From Siderastrea radians (lineage: Eukaryota; Cnidaria; Anthozoa; Scleractinia; Rhizangiidae): DNA of 64,000 nucleotides. Shown in pieces: positions 37,908-49,253 of the stretch. Position 1 is the stretch's first letter, and every line of letters begins with the position of its first letter. The DNA is taken from NCBI GenBank assembly GCA_964017195.1, contig OZ024898.1:509001-573000 (forward strand), written 5' to 3'. Both the position numbers and the translations under genes were made by a program. The notes under the pieces are model-generated. The model was not told where the DNA came from, did not search any database, and saw only the letters and a program-made list of their open reading frames with translations.

Positions 37908-37978
37908 GGCTTAGTGGTGAGACGGCTGACAACGCCTCGCACAAATGTGTCCGGGGTGATAATCCCGCACACAACCCC
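37908..37978 (+). repeat. tRNA-like repeat in the 5'UTR intron of gene C
   Basis: attggcttagtggtgagacg resembles an A box and ggggtgataatcccgc a degraded B box. The same repeat stands at the matching place before gene D. Confidence 0.4.
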
Positions 37979-38142
37979 ATACATCTTCGGTTGTTTTTCC
38001 GCCATTGATCTTTTTTTTTTCGGTGTTTCCAACAGCCAATCCAATCTTGATTTTGAGAACCTTCATGAAACTACCTGCGGTAGTATGAATTCTCTGATTC
38101 TAAAAGTCGCTTTTTTTCTTCCAGATATTCCTTTGATTTACA

Positions 38143-39920
38143 ATGCTTCAAAAATTATGGCTGGCAGCGCTCGCTTTCTCTCTACTGTCAATGACGGATT
38201 TAGCACAGGTGAATGGTCAGTGTGATGGAACGGAGTCCATCCAATTCAAAGCTCTCAAAGGTCACACGTTCAGCACAATGCACACAGCAAACCCACAAGA
38301 ATGCCACGAGAAATGTCAAGAAGACCTAATATGTCAAAGCTTTAACTTTGTCATGCGAAATGGAGAATGCGAACTAAACGACCGAACTAAGGAGGTAAAA
38401 CCCAATAATTTTATCGCAGACATGGAACGGTTCTATATGAAACGCTTCCCTCACGGTAAGTGTCAAGTTGATGACCTGAGCATAATGTAACCCTTTAAGG
38501 AGTTTTGGTGGTTTAGTGAATGGCTCGTCATATTTCAATTGTATAATTTGATGGTCTCTGCCTTAATGTTGCTTTGGTTGCGTCCAATCACTAAAGTCCA
38601 CAACACCCTATTTCACCCAAACGAATACACTGCATTCACTGGATAAACGTTTTCTTTTGGGACATACTGTATTTTCTCAATGAAAGAACTTGACATTAAT
38701 TCTGCTCCCGATAGCTGCGGAATATTGTGTCCTCGAAGCATACAGAATTGCGCTCTTTTGAAAAGATCTTGGTTACTCTGAAATGGCATAATTTCGCTCT
38801 ATTTGAGAACCGATAAACTGTGTATTGTGCTGTTCTTTAATCGGGATAGAAATTGCAGAAAGGTCCCAGAAGAGTGCGCTTCAAATGTATTCAATAAGCT
38901 GGAGAAATTGTTGGCAAAAACTGAGAAATTCCTAGGGTTGACCTTTTGCGGGGACACATTCCAACCAGGGATAGACGTTATACTTTGTGTGCTAACCAGT
39001 CACCAAAGGGTTATTTTCAAACTCCCAGTCAAGAGACGCCAAGATTAACGTAGTTAATCGTAGAGCAAGAGTTTAATAGTTAAAATAATGATTTTCTTCT
39101 TGATCTGAAAACTGGCTTTTTCCTGAACATGCATATATAATACTTAACCAGGTTAAATTTTAAATTCAGATGAAAACAATCAAAATTTGTTAGTCTCTCG
39201 TAAATCACATAAAAAATTCAATGCTTTTCATTCTGAGATATTCTTGACGATTCTTCTTAAAATGCGCTAGTTTAATCAAAAGGCGCAGAACAAAGAAATG
39301 CAGGTGCAATTTAACCCCCAGCCTGCCATTTTACCCTTTATTGTAAATACTAGAAAAAAAAATAAATAAGCAACTGATATAGAAACCTCCGACAGCGCTC
39401 AAAACGACGAATTCGCGACAGGTGTTTCACACCCTAGCTGATGATTTTGGAAAGACAACTTTAAACAATTATCGAAAAGAAAGAACCTTCGCTGGACATA
39501 CATTGTCGTCACCAGTTCTTTACCTACTCCTTGCAGGGTAGCAACGGATGATTACGCTGCCGCATAAATATCCAAATTGCTTTACTTATTCTTTCTTTAA
39601 ATTAACAGGTGGTCTGCATTCTCTCTAAATGGAGTGACTTTCAATTGAGCTAGTGAGCTAATTAGAAATGGAAGTAAACGCATGTAACTAGCTCGAAGCG
39701 CTGGGAAACACTTGCTAGAAGGCATTAATTGCTTTCAATGTTACTTCTAAGTGATTTAAAAATAACAAAATGGCACAATCATGATTCTTTGTAACCAATC
39801 ACGTAGTGCTTTAAATAAAATTTGATAAACGGCAGAAGACCTAAAAAAAATTTCGTGCTGGTTTGAGCGATACATTGATTATATTCACATAGAAAATGCA
39901 CTATGTAAGTTCTAAATTAC

Positions 39921-39968
<48 letters not shown>

Positions 39969-42685
39969 CATTATTATAAGTGAAGCTAAACAAAAAAAAG
40001 TCAACGTAAATTACTTTTGAAACCAACGAAAAACCGCTTTCAAAATTCGTCAGTCATTATAATTACTCCGAAATTTTAATGAAAAAGTGAAATGAATACT
40101 TATGCTCGCGCACTTCATTGTTTCTTATTCAGTGGTACTTGGGTCTGTTGCTAAGATACCAGCGGATTCGTGTGAAGAGATAAAACTGAGTGAAAATGGA
40201 AACGCTGTGAGTGATTATTACTGGATAGATCCTGACAGATCCGGAAATGCTGCTCAGGTTTACTGTGTCATGGAAGGTAAGAAATGACCCACGCACGTAC
40301 AACCACCTCCTGTTAAGCTGATTTCTTGGTTTCTTTCAAGGTGTTCGTAACGATTATTAAACAAACAGTCCAAGGAATTTTCAATAAATTCACATATTTC
40401 TAGTGTTTGTTGTAATTTATAATGGTTAAGCATAAATGAGGCGGGATGTCGAAAGGGTCTTTGAATTGAGGCAGGACATATGGAATACTACAGCAGAATA
40501 TAGAACTAAAAAAACCACTTCGTAAGACCGGATATTTCTGAAAAGCGAACACAATATCGAAATCTATGTTGGGAGGGAGATCAGAAACAACAAATATGAC
40601 CTCAAGACACGCCCCAAAGGGGAATTGGACAAGGATTCTTGCGAGTGCGGGACGGCGAGAGGAGACACAAATGAAAGGCGGGACAACCTTTACAGTGGTT
40701 AAATGCGATAAACCTACAAAATTTTCTGCCATTATTTTGCCGAGCAAACTACAGACAAAACGTGAAAACTTCAAAAAGAATTTTACATTAAGTATCCGTT
40801 CAGTGATCGACAGCCACCAGTTTTGTTAATGGCATGAAATTTGCGTGTACCCAGTTAATACTGTTATTGTTTTGGTATGAATTTGAAGGTCGACCGTAAA
40901 CTTTTCTTTTTCACCCACGTTTCTCGAAACAGAAAGTAGCGCTAACTTTTTGCATTCGACCGCTATGAAGGGAAAGCCTATTTCAACTCTCAACAAAGTC
41001 GTATAGAAAAATGATATCAGTTGACTTCTCGACAGAAGCTTACAAAACTGCTCGACAAAGAATGGTAACCTGTACCTCCTTTTTGGCTTGAATCTGTAGT
41101 TACATTTAGAGGGGTGGGGTGGGGATGAAGGTGCAAGGTTCTCATCTTAGAGTCTTCCGGTAACTAATACCTTTGTTTTTGTATTAATTTTGTTACACAG
41201 AGCCATTTGAAGACTCGGCTATCCTCGGTGTGAACGTTAACAACAAACAAAACTACATTGACAAATTGTTGTCCTTCCTTGCACCAGTCCTCCAGCCTGG
41301 GTCGCACGGATGGCAAAAGTGTTACCAAGCAACAGTTGATGGTTGGGCGTCGAGTACATTCCATTCGAGATGCAACTTTAAGGGGCCAACCGTTACCATC
41401 GTTCGCTATGGAAGCTACATATTAGGTGGCTATACCAGCATTTCATGGCAAAGTAAGTACAATGCCGGAATTGCTAGAACAACTTTATTTAGTCGGATAT
41501 CGTATTACTAGCTTCTTTATCTTCTTAGATTAGACTGACCTCTGAAGGTATAAGGGATTTAAGGCTCTAAAGAAAATGTGGTTCTGTGGCGGTGGGGAAG
41601 TGAAACACAAAAATTTGGATTTATCAGCTGAGTTGATAAGGTAAATTGGCCACCGTAAAGAAACTTAAAGCTGACGTTTCGAGCGCTAGCCTTCGTCAGA
41701 GCGAATCAAGGAATTGTGGATTGTGTATGGTTTATAGGTAGAACAGTGGAGCTACGCTATTGGTGGAAACATCGCTAAGTAAAAAAAAAAAAAAAAAAAC
41801 AAGAATGAATTGGTTGAATGAAAAGCGCTTGTTGATACCTTGGGGATTAAGAGTGCCGATTTCACAGCTGAATTTTTGCTCTAAACTATTACGGCTAATT
41901 TGTAGCCCAAACAAAACTTCAGTCATTTTAAAAAATAAAATCCGACAATTTTGTTATGTAACCAAAGACCACCTTTTGTAACCCCAAACAGTTATTTTTT
42001 GTTAAAAGCTTATCTCGTTAAAAGGACCACTTTAAATACCTGGTGGCATAACTAAAAAGTGCAAACAAAAATTGACGAAGATTTTAAGTCTACACTACTT
42101 TTAAAGCTCGATCAGTATTTGGTTGGCGGTTTCAAAGTTTCTTCTTGTTGCTGTTTATACTGGTTTCTCTGTTGCTTTTTCTTTGCGTTTCCCTCTCCGT
42201 GTTTTTGCGGCCTGGTCGGTAATTGCACTAACACAGGCTTCCACTTAACGTATGAATAATAAGAAGCACTTCTTTGGTTTAGTCTACCCTATACTTATTC
42301 CCTTTTGATTTGAGTTGATGACGGAGAAGTTTGTAATCGTCAACTTCCGATTTCTTTTTAGCATAACAGGAATGCTTTTTGCGTATTAACAGGTACAGTT
42401 TCATGTGGATACAGAAGAGATGACAAAGCCTTCCTGTTTACATTGTACAACACAAACGGCTACTATCCTGAGAAACTGACTCCAATGAGATATCCTCAGT
42501 ATGCTTTATATGACTGTCATAGTTATAACCCCACATTTGGTGGTGGGCATGATTTAATAGTTCGTAACCAGGTGTCTCATTCTTACGTTAACTGCCATTC
42601 TTATCCATGTCCACAATACCCCCTTGTCTCGACGTGGCAGTTTATCCCAAACGAAGTTGAAGTATTTTATCAGACATATCGTTAG
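38143..42685 (+). CDS. Gene C: secreted PAN/apple - Cys segment - TLDc protein (333 aa)
   Basis: Coding exons: 38143-38455, 40133-40276, 41201-41452, 42393-42685, all GT-AG and phase 1, total 1002 bp with no internal stop. Residues 1 to about 26 form a signal peptide (Leu/Ala-rich core, ending VNGQ). Residues 27-104 are a PAN/apple-like domain (ECHEKC, CQSFNF and GECEL motifs). Residues 105-152 hold a segment with SCEEI and VYCVMEG, like the start of fibrinogen-C or fibrillar-collagen C domains. Residues 153-333 are TLDc, with the FHSRC, GPTVT, TFGGGHD and EVEVFYQ signatures. No membrane segment follows, so secretion is likely. This TLDc closely resembles that of genes A and B. A resemblance to coral skeletal-matrix proteins of the PAN/fibrinogen-like type is possible but not demonstrated. 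An AATAAA lies 75 bp past the stop. Confidence 0.87.
39919..39977. repeat. (ATT)n microsatellite
   Basis: About 19 units of ATT in the first coding intron of gene C; absent from the same intron of D. Confidence 0.9.
41572..41775. repeat. Dispersed repeat (gtttcgagcgctagccttcg), copy 2
   Basis: Matches the repeat at 7865-8095 in order and content. It lies in the intron between exons 3 and 4 of gene C; the corresponding intron of D lacks it, so it is a later insertion or was lost from D. Confidence 0.5.
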
Positions 42686-42759
42686 CCACACTAAATTAAG
42701 CTCTAGCACTCCCACAGGTGATTAGGCCCTTTATTAAAGGCCTTAAGTGTGAGCTTTAT

Positions 42760-42765
42760 AATAAA
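42760..42765 (+). terminator. Poly(A) signal of gene C
   Basis: AATAAA 75 bp after the stop codon, in a segment conserved with gene D. Confidence 0.6.
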
Positions 42766-43786
42766 ATCCTCTGAGCAGTTCTGTGGTGCTATTTAAGTTG
42801 AATCAAACTTTTAAGCCTGAGCGTCAAATCCTTTTAAGTTTGACCATTCGGATGAGAGCGATTGAGAAGTACTTTCCGGTAGTATTGTTTATTATGCTGC
42901 ACATGGTACTTTGTGTGACCATTCAAATGAAAGCTTTTGAACATTGTTCTTTTGGTAGTACTGTACAACATATAATGTTGTACAAGGTGGAGCCAAAAAA
43001 GCCCCAAAATATCAACATTTAATACAAAACCGTCCAGCTGCAAATTCCTCAAGAGCTAATGTTTTCCAGTTTCTGTACAAAATTTCAGTAAATTTATTGC
43101 ATTATTTTTGGAAACTTATTTTAATAACTATTTTAAAACCTTTGGGAGTGTAAGGGTTAAAATGCAGGCTTTCATAGCCTTTTTGTTTTTAAATGTAGGA
43201 CCTACTGAATAAATTCAATCCGGAGAGCATGGGAATTTCAAAAACTGTACAACTCCGCCCGAGCTCGCGTTTTAGACTTGGTTCGAAATGGTAGCGCAAC
43301 GTCCAACTGACGTGGTTTTTTTTAGTAACAAAGAGACGTGAGATTTTGCTATGCCATCTGATTTATATGTGGCAATATTACAATCCCACTTCTGAACGGT
43401 ATCATGACTGGAATATCTTCCATTTTTTGTTCAAGTTTGAAAGCTCAGACGACGTTGAATTTTTCAACTCGTGAGATTTTTGTTGTTTTGGTGCGTAAGA
43501 ATTAAACCCAGAAAAAGAGAATGTGAAGATGTCACTAACATGCCTATAACAAAAACGTAGGGTAGTTATGTATTGTACTCTGGCTCATTAGGCCTTAGGT
43601 TTGGCTTTGATTTTGAAGCCTTATACTCTTTAGTTTTTAACGTTAGTCATGAAGTATCGCAAAAACTTTACTAACGAATTCTACATGATTAATTTGCACC
43701 TTGTAAAACTCAATTGAAATGAAGGGCGTTATCGTGCACAAAGACGGAGGATAGTGAGGGAATAAATAACGTCAATGGGATATGGG

Positions 43787-43803
43787 TGTATGTGTGTGTG
43801 TGT

Positions 43804-43850
<47 letters not shown>

Positions 43851-43868
43851 AGGAAGGGGGGGGGGGGT
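43787..43868. repeat. (TG)n microsatellite followed by a G run
   Basis: A TG array from 43787 to 43848 ending in ggaaggggggggggg, in the 3' flank of gene C. Confidence 0.9.
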
Positions 43869-44695
43869 TGAGGGAGATTTTCGTCATTGTAATATTTCTT
43901 ATTTCCTTAGTCTTAAACATTGTATATATTTGCTGTACATGTTTTTAGATCTCTTTTTAAGCTAGTATGATACGATGTAGGCTTTTGACAGGTCGTGTTA
44001 AAAGCGATATGGTGGACACTGTCAATAAATCATTATTATCTTTATATGTTGAGAAACCAATAATTATATAACGTTAGCTCGGGGAATGAGTTAAAAAGTA
44101 TCCACAATACAGGTAACAGGGATGATACTGAGCACAAGAGAAAAATGAACACGTCACACATGAATGTGCCGGTTTTTTAAACATTTCTTAACTGTCTTAC
44201 ACATGTCAATATATGAAGATCCAGGATCCAAAATTAGAACAATGCTTCGTGGGAAATCATCTCACTTGCTCAATAAAGATGTTCATTTTGGTAAACGAAA
44301 TGTATGACAGGTCTAATGTATATGTATACTGTATATGCGTGCTAACTGTGAAATAAAGTGTGTTAAACAAATAAATTTAAACGCATCTACTCGTCAGGTT
44401 CCTCTGCACAGTTCAAAACCTATTTGGCTCGTGCACGATCAAGACCAAAATACCAAAAAAGAAAAACACGCAATAACGTCGGGCTTCATAACACTTGCCT
44501 AAGGAACTATGATTTGGTTAGTCCCTATGTGACAATTTTTAGTTGATTTTATACATTTTATTTGTTTTAAAGTCAAAACAACTTAACATCACCAAGCATT
44601 TTTTAACGCAAACAAATGACCCAAGATTCTACCAATACAAATTTAACACACCTGCGTATAACGGTGCGAATGCGTAACCCTTAGCTGTTTTGTTT

Positions 44696-44810
44696 CTAAC
44701 ACACTCCACAACTTTTCTTGCAGTTGACAAGCATGTAGTTCCTGTAGTCAGGATTCGCGCAGTAGCCCGCTGACTTCCATGTTCTTCGTTCTTGATCCAG
44801 TTTTCACAGC
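44696..44810 (-). pseudogene. Orphan ShKT exon with a frameshift
   Basis: On the minus strand a good acceptor (ttgacag) precedes an exon that begins GCENWIKNEE and ends with the Cys-rich half of a ShKT domain (NCKKSCGVC) and a stop. The two halves are in different frames: the exon is 115 bp, where a phase-1 terminal exon should be 2 plus a multiple of 3. A cysteine expected in the middle is also missing. No upstream exons of the same gene are recognisable nearby. Most likely a decayed terminal exon of an astacin-ShKT or multi-ShKT gene; an assembly error is the alternative. Confidence 0.6.
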
Positions 44811-44894
44811 CTGTCAAAATAACACATCAAAGTCAAAACTCCCATCCATTGCTTTTCTTTCGCCTTCGAAAACCATGAGAAATACGAACCACTC

Positions 44895-45260
44895 GTCCGT
44901 TCGTCCGTTCGTCTGTCCGTCCGTCCGTCCGTCCGTCCATTCATCCATCCATCCATCCATCCATCCATCCACAAATCCATTCCCTTCTCCGCTTCCCTCC
45001 CCTTCCCTTCCATTCTCTTCTCTTCTCTTCTCTTCTCCTCTCTCCTCTCCTCTTCCTTTCTTCCTTCCCTCCTACCTGACCGACTGACTACTGCAAGCCA
45101 GTCAAACAACCTATCAGCCAGCCAGTGAGTTAGTCACTTAGTCAGTTAGTCATTCAGTCAGTCAGTCCCTCAGTCACTCAGTCAGTCAGTCAGTCAGTCA
45201 GTCAGTCAGTCAGTCAGTCAGCCAGTTAGCCAGTCAGTCGGCCAGTCGGTTGGTCGATCG
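44895..45260. repeat. Block of four- and five-base tandem repeats
   Basis: In order: (GTCC)n and (ATCC)n from 44900 to 44972, a long polypyrimidine run with TCTTC/CTCTC units (44985-45075), then (AGTC)n from about 45120 to 45250 with minor variants. Non-coding. Confidence 0.85.
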
Positions 45261-46170
45261 GTCGGTGAGTTATTCGGTCAAGATTTTAGTTACAGTCCGG
45301 CGGCATAGCTCTAAATTTCGGCTGAATTGTGCACTTCTTGTTACCAACCTGAAATTTGGCACACACAGAGAGACTATCGAGGAAAACATTTTTAGCTACA
45401 GAACCCCCTTGTCAGATATGCCGTTTCCATGGAAACTGCATTTAAATGAGCTACATGTGAAAAGCCATTTCCTGCGTATTTTAAGGAGAATTGAATACGT
45501 CGGCGTGTAGGGATGGCCAGTAGCGGCCAGTGGCATGTAGCATGTAGGGATGGCCAGTAGCATGTAGAATGGGATTAAATGTCGTCGCCATGGTAATCGC
45601 ATCCTAATTTATGCATGTATCTTAATTTATGCCTTTTATGCAGAGTTTGTACGGTTAGATTAGGCAAACGATAATCACACATCATTCACACCTAAGTATA
45701 TCTCGTTAGAAGAACGATGTTACAACTTGCCAGGTGTTCTTGTGGCAACCAAGTTCAGTTATCGACTTGTAAAACTGAGAAAAAATTCCCGTGGCATCTG
45801 TTTCTACTTGAGATAGTTGCTGAGTTTATTTAACTTACGAACGCGATCGGCTCTACTAACATATACCTGCTGAGTCTTTCTTGATCAAAATGTTTTATGA
45901 GAACTATTCTCGTACACATTTTCCATCACACAAGCACGATGAAGTGCGAGGCAAATGAGCTCTACGCACCTGCATCTATTGTTTCTACAGTTGGTCTCGC
46001 AGCCACAGCGGACGAGCTATTGGCAGGACATTGCAGCTTTGGGCAGTGTGCACCATCTCAGTCCCCACATTTCCTCACTGGAAGTTCAGCCCCATTCTTC
46101 AGGGTGTGGTAGCTGGGGCATTGGTGCAGTTGATTGGCCACAAACGTGTCCTCCCTGGTAGGTCGCCCGT

Positions 46171-48280
46171 TTAGCATGCTGCAGTTACCTGGTGCGCGTG
46201 CCTCGTGCACCTAACGTGTGCATAGTTGATAAGCGACGCCGCTCTTCCTGCTCTAGTGATCTCAGCTTGTGATAGAACTTCAACCCATCCACTGCTAGCG
46301 AGCCAGGTCCTGATAGCCTTTAGGGCCGCCTTCTCGGTGTGGAGTCCACCAAGCTTGACCACTAGGTTATCCTCCCTGCACTGTCCTTCTGAGCCCACTG
46401 AATTGTTTTCGCTAAAGCAAAGAGTGGCTGGTCGCGTGCAATAACCACAATTTGTCCCAGGTTTAGGTACTCTACGGCTTTGCTAATAACAGCTATGGCG
46501 TGACTTATCATCGTCACGGAATGAGCACAATCCGGCGAAAAAAAGAGGCAGTAGAGAGCTTGTAAATTAGGGTTACCTGGCGTCTGTCTCGCAGCGTGAA
46601 ACGCAGACCACGAAATTGCTTCAGCTGTTTTATTTCGGACTTTGCTTTGATCTTTAATTCTCTTCTCTCCAACTTTGGACGCATTCACACTTCTAGCCTC
46701 CGTCTTGGTCTTTCCAGCTGTGTAGAGCTTGTTGATATCCTCTAACCGTTCGACTTCTTTGCTGATTGCATCAGCAATGGTAGTCTGATTACAGACCATC
46801 ATGGACTCTTAGACTGGGCTTACAGTAGGCTTGTCGCTCTACGACACAAAATCTGGGACGTTGGTGTAACTGGCATGCAAAGAATTGATGCACTTTTCAG
46901 GCTACGACTCCTACAAGATAATTTGCCCCGTGTCATGGCCTTCTTCAGTGGTACTTGAATGTTGAACGACAGAAATACTTGTGCCATGGAAAGATACTGT
47001 TGCTGTTGTGGACAAAGGGCTGTGGTCTAATGTTGTCCACACTGGCAGTAGTAAAAACCTGTCCAAGTAGGTTAGGGGGGCATACCGTTCCATTTTCTTC
47101 ATAATTTCACAGACAGCAGTGGCAAGATCTGATAAAGGCGCAGTCATATGACACAGATAAACCTAACGCGCAAAGTTTCTTTACTAATTCCTTTCTTATT
47201 GTTTTAACGTGCGTCTAAAGTATAAAGGTAAGGATGTTTCCTGATTCTACTATGCCTAACAGATCCATCAGTAGATCTCCACCCATGCTTTATACTGTTG
47301 AATTTTAGAAGCTGCGCTTTTGAGAGAGCAGCTTGATGATTTCCTTGCTCGTGAGACTGCTCACTGATGCCTCTGAGAATCATATTAATGTTAGCAAGGA
47401 CGGCAATACAGAACGTTGTTAGCATCCTTTGGGGAAAATTTCCCATTAAAGAGGTCACTATTGTTGAACACATATTCCTTCGCAATTCGGCCACTCGTGA
47501 GAGAGAAATTATTTTGCAATCCTGCTCTCTTCCAAGACTCTCTGACAGCACTAACGCGATACCGTTTTCAAACACCAGCAACTTGAACACCTCCCTCCCC
47601 TTCGCATATGCACTCAGTCCTGGGAGGCTAGCGCGTAGTTTGTCTTAAAATTGCGTTGAGTGTACAGACTGATCCTGTGTCGGTGTACCTAGTTCCTGTA
47701 ACCTTGTCAAATATTCCGTCTTGACGTCAGACATTTTTAACACCTCACAGTCAGAGGTACACATTTTGCAGTCTTCTAACTCACGTTCTATCTCAGAATT
47801 CCTTTACCCAGTGGTTCACGACGGACTCTAGCACGCGCATAAAGTGCAACTAAACATTGTTTATGGTAGAGACTTTTCGGTGCTACCATGTCCCAGCACT
47901 AAGTTTCCCTAAAAGTTCTAAATCGTTTGCCTCCATGGCAACAGCTCGAACACGAGAACCTAGCTCCATTGTGCTTGCCGAGATAATGGGTTCCCCTCAG
48001 TGGCTGCCCCCCCGCAAAAGAAACAGACTTCCTCTCCTACAGACGTACTAGCGAGGTCAGATCTTGTGCGCTTTCCACTATCATCGAGTTGCAGCGATAC
48101 TTTTCCTTCAATTGGCTTTCTTTTCCTCTCCAGCCTCTTCAATTTGGTTACGTTGTACTTGACGCGACATGACTTATGCCGTGAAGCATTATGCTTCAAA
48201 AGTGTCTCAGCAATACCCTCTACTTCATCCAGCTCCGCTGAGTCAAGGTAAAGTTCTCCAGCCTCATAAAAACTCTTCAA
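46171..48280 (-). pseudogene. Decayed copy of a multi-copy ORF family of marine invertebrates
   Basis: Three minus-strand blocks follow one another: 48280-47960 (CFFCGG and HKSCRVKYN, zinc-binding-like), 47590-47204 (LRRNMCSTIVTSLMG, VLANINMILRG) and 46802-46171 (YLNLGQIVVIARDQPLFALA, then GGLHTEKAALKAI and TRHAHQVT). They are separated by frameshifts and stops. I recognise the pattern as a repeated protein family found in many cnidarian and mollusc genomes, probably carried by mobile elements, but cannot name the element class. No intact frame remains. Confidence 0.55.
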
Positions 48281-48897
48281 AGTGTGATGTATCTAGCACA
48301 ACGGTTGCTCTGATACGAGTTTGCTGGGCATTCCCTCTTCTCGCTTGTATTTTCTTGGCAAAATAAGCACTTTCTCCAGTCAACGCTGCTGGACACTGAT
48401 ACATTTTGGCTTGATTCCTCGATATTTGGCCTACATCATGGCCCAGTAATACCAGATGCTCACTAAAAATGCGGTTGACAATTTTTCCTTACGAAAATAA
48501 TATTGCCGAAACACGCGCAAAGGAAGACAATACCAGTATCCACACAAGCAAGCAAAAAGTTTCTATTCAATTTGGCTCGCTTAATTAGAGCACTGATTTT
48601 TGGTATTGTTCTGTATGAATGGCTCATTAATGCCAAAAAAATTACCATTGTTAGAAGCAATGTTTTAACTATTACGAACATTTTAATTTTTTCGTGAAAA
48701 TTATAGTGTCATTTCCGAGTTACTGGAAGAGGACCACCTAACTTCGCGGGGGGTCTCAGCGAGTCAAAACTTCAAAGCCGTTTATAGGCCATACGATGAG
48801 AACTGAGAGTGGTTCTATAGCAGAAGTGAGTCATCTTGCGTATATCTATAGATCTGCAAAATATGACACCAGTAACAAAAATGACACAATTTTCCAG

Positions 48898-49016
48898 CTA
48901 TGCCGCCGGACTATTACGACATGATCGGCAACAGATTTCCAGCATATAACTAGGATTTGAACCACACTCGCCGCTTTGTGCCCATGCAAAGCACGACGAA
49001 TCGCGATCCCCGCAGT
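48898..49016 (-). pseudogene. Orphan terminal ShKT exon, last cysteine lost
   Basis: On the minus strand, after an acceptor (ctttag), a 119-bp open exon reads as a ShKT domain (DCGDRDSSC, WAQSGEC, PSYML, RSC) and runs to a TAG stop. The phase (2 bases then codons) matches the ShKT exons of gene E. The final cysteine of the six-Cys pattern is replaced (CRNSPAA at the end). It abuts a plus-strand LINE fragment, which probably cut it off from its gene. It could still be a live terminal exon if upstream exons lie beyond the repeats. Confidence 0.6.
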
Positions 49017-49253
49017 CTAAAGGCGTTTCCCCGCTGTCTAAAGGCATTTCCTGGAGCCACGGTAAGCGACATGAGGTCATACATAAAGCCGACGATTAAA
49101 AAATCGCCCGATCAAATACTTCTTAACATCGGCACCAATGATCTGAAATCCCGCGAGCCGAATGTTATTGCTGATTGCATTGTTGACTTGCATGTGATGC
49201 TGAAATTATTTTATCTGAAGTGACAACTTGAGTAATTCTCTGTAAGAATCAAA

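Larger units (their letters stand above)
36870..43660 (+). repeat. Duplicated unit holding gene C
   Basis: Colinear with about 56905-64000 in promoter flank, introns and 3' flank (for example gagtgcaccacaaagttaac at about 36960 and 56990; cccagaaaaagagaatgtga at about 43508 and 63832). The copy with gene D continues to the window edge. Confidence 0.75.

Noticed and set aside
44779..45109. Open frames of about 100 aa on both strands, Pro/Ser-rich or Arg/Glu-rich
   Set aside because: Produced by the tetranucleotide arrays; frames open on both strands over simple repeats are not genes.
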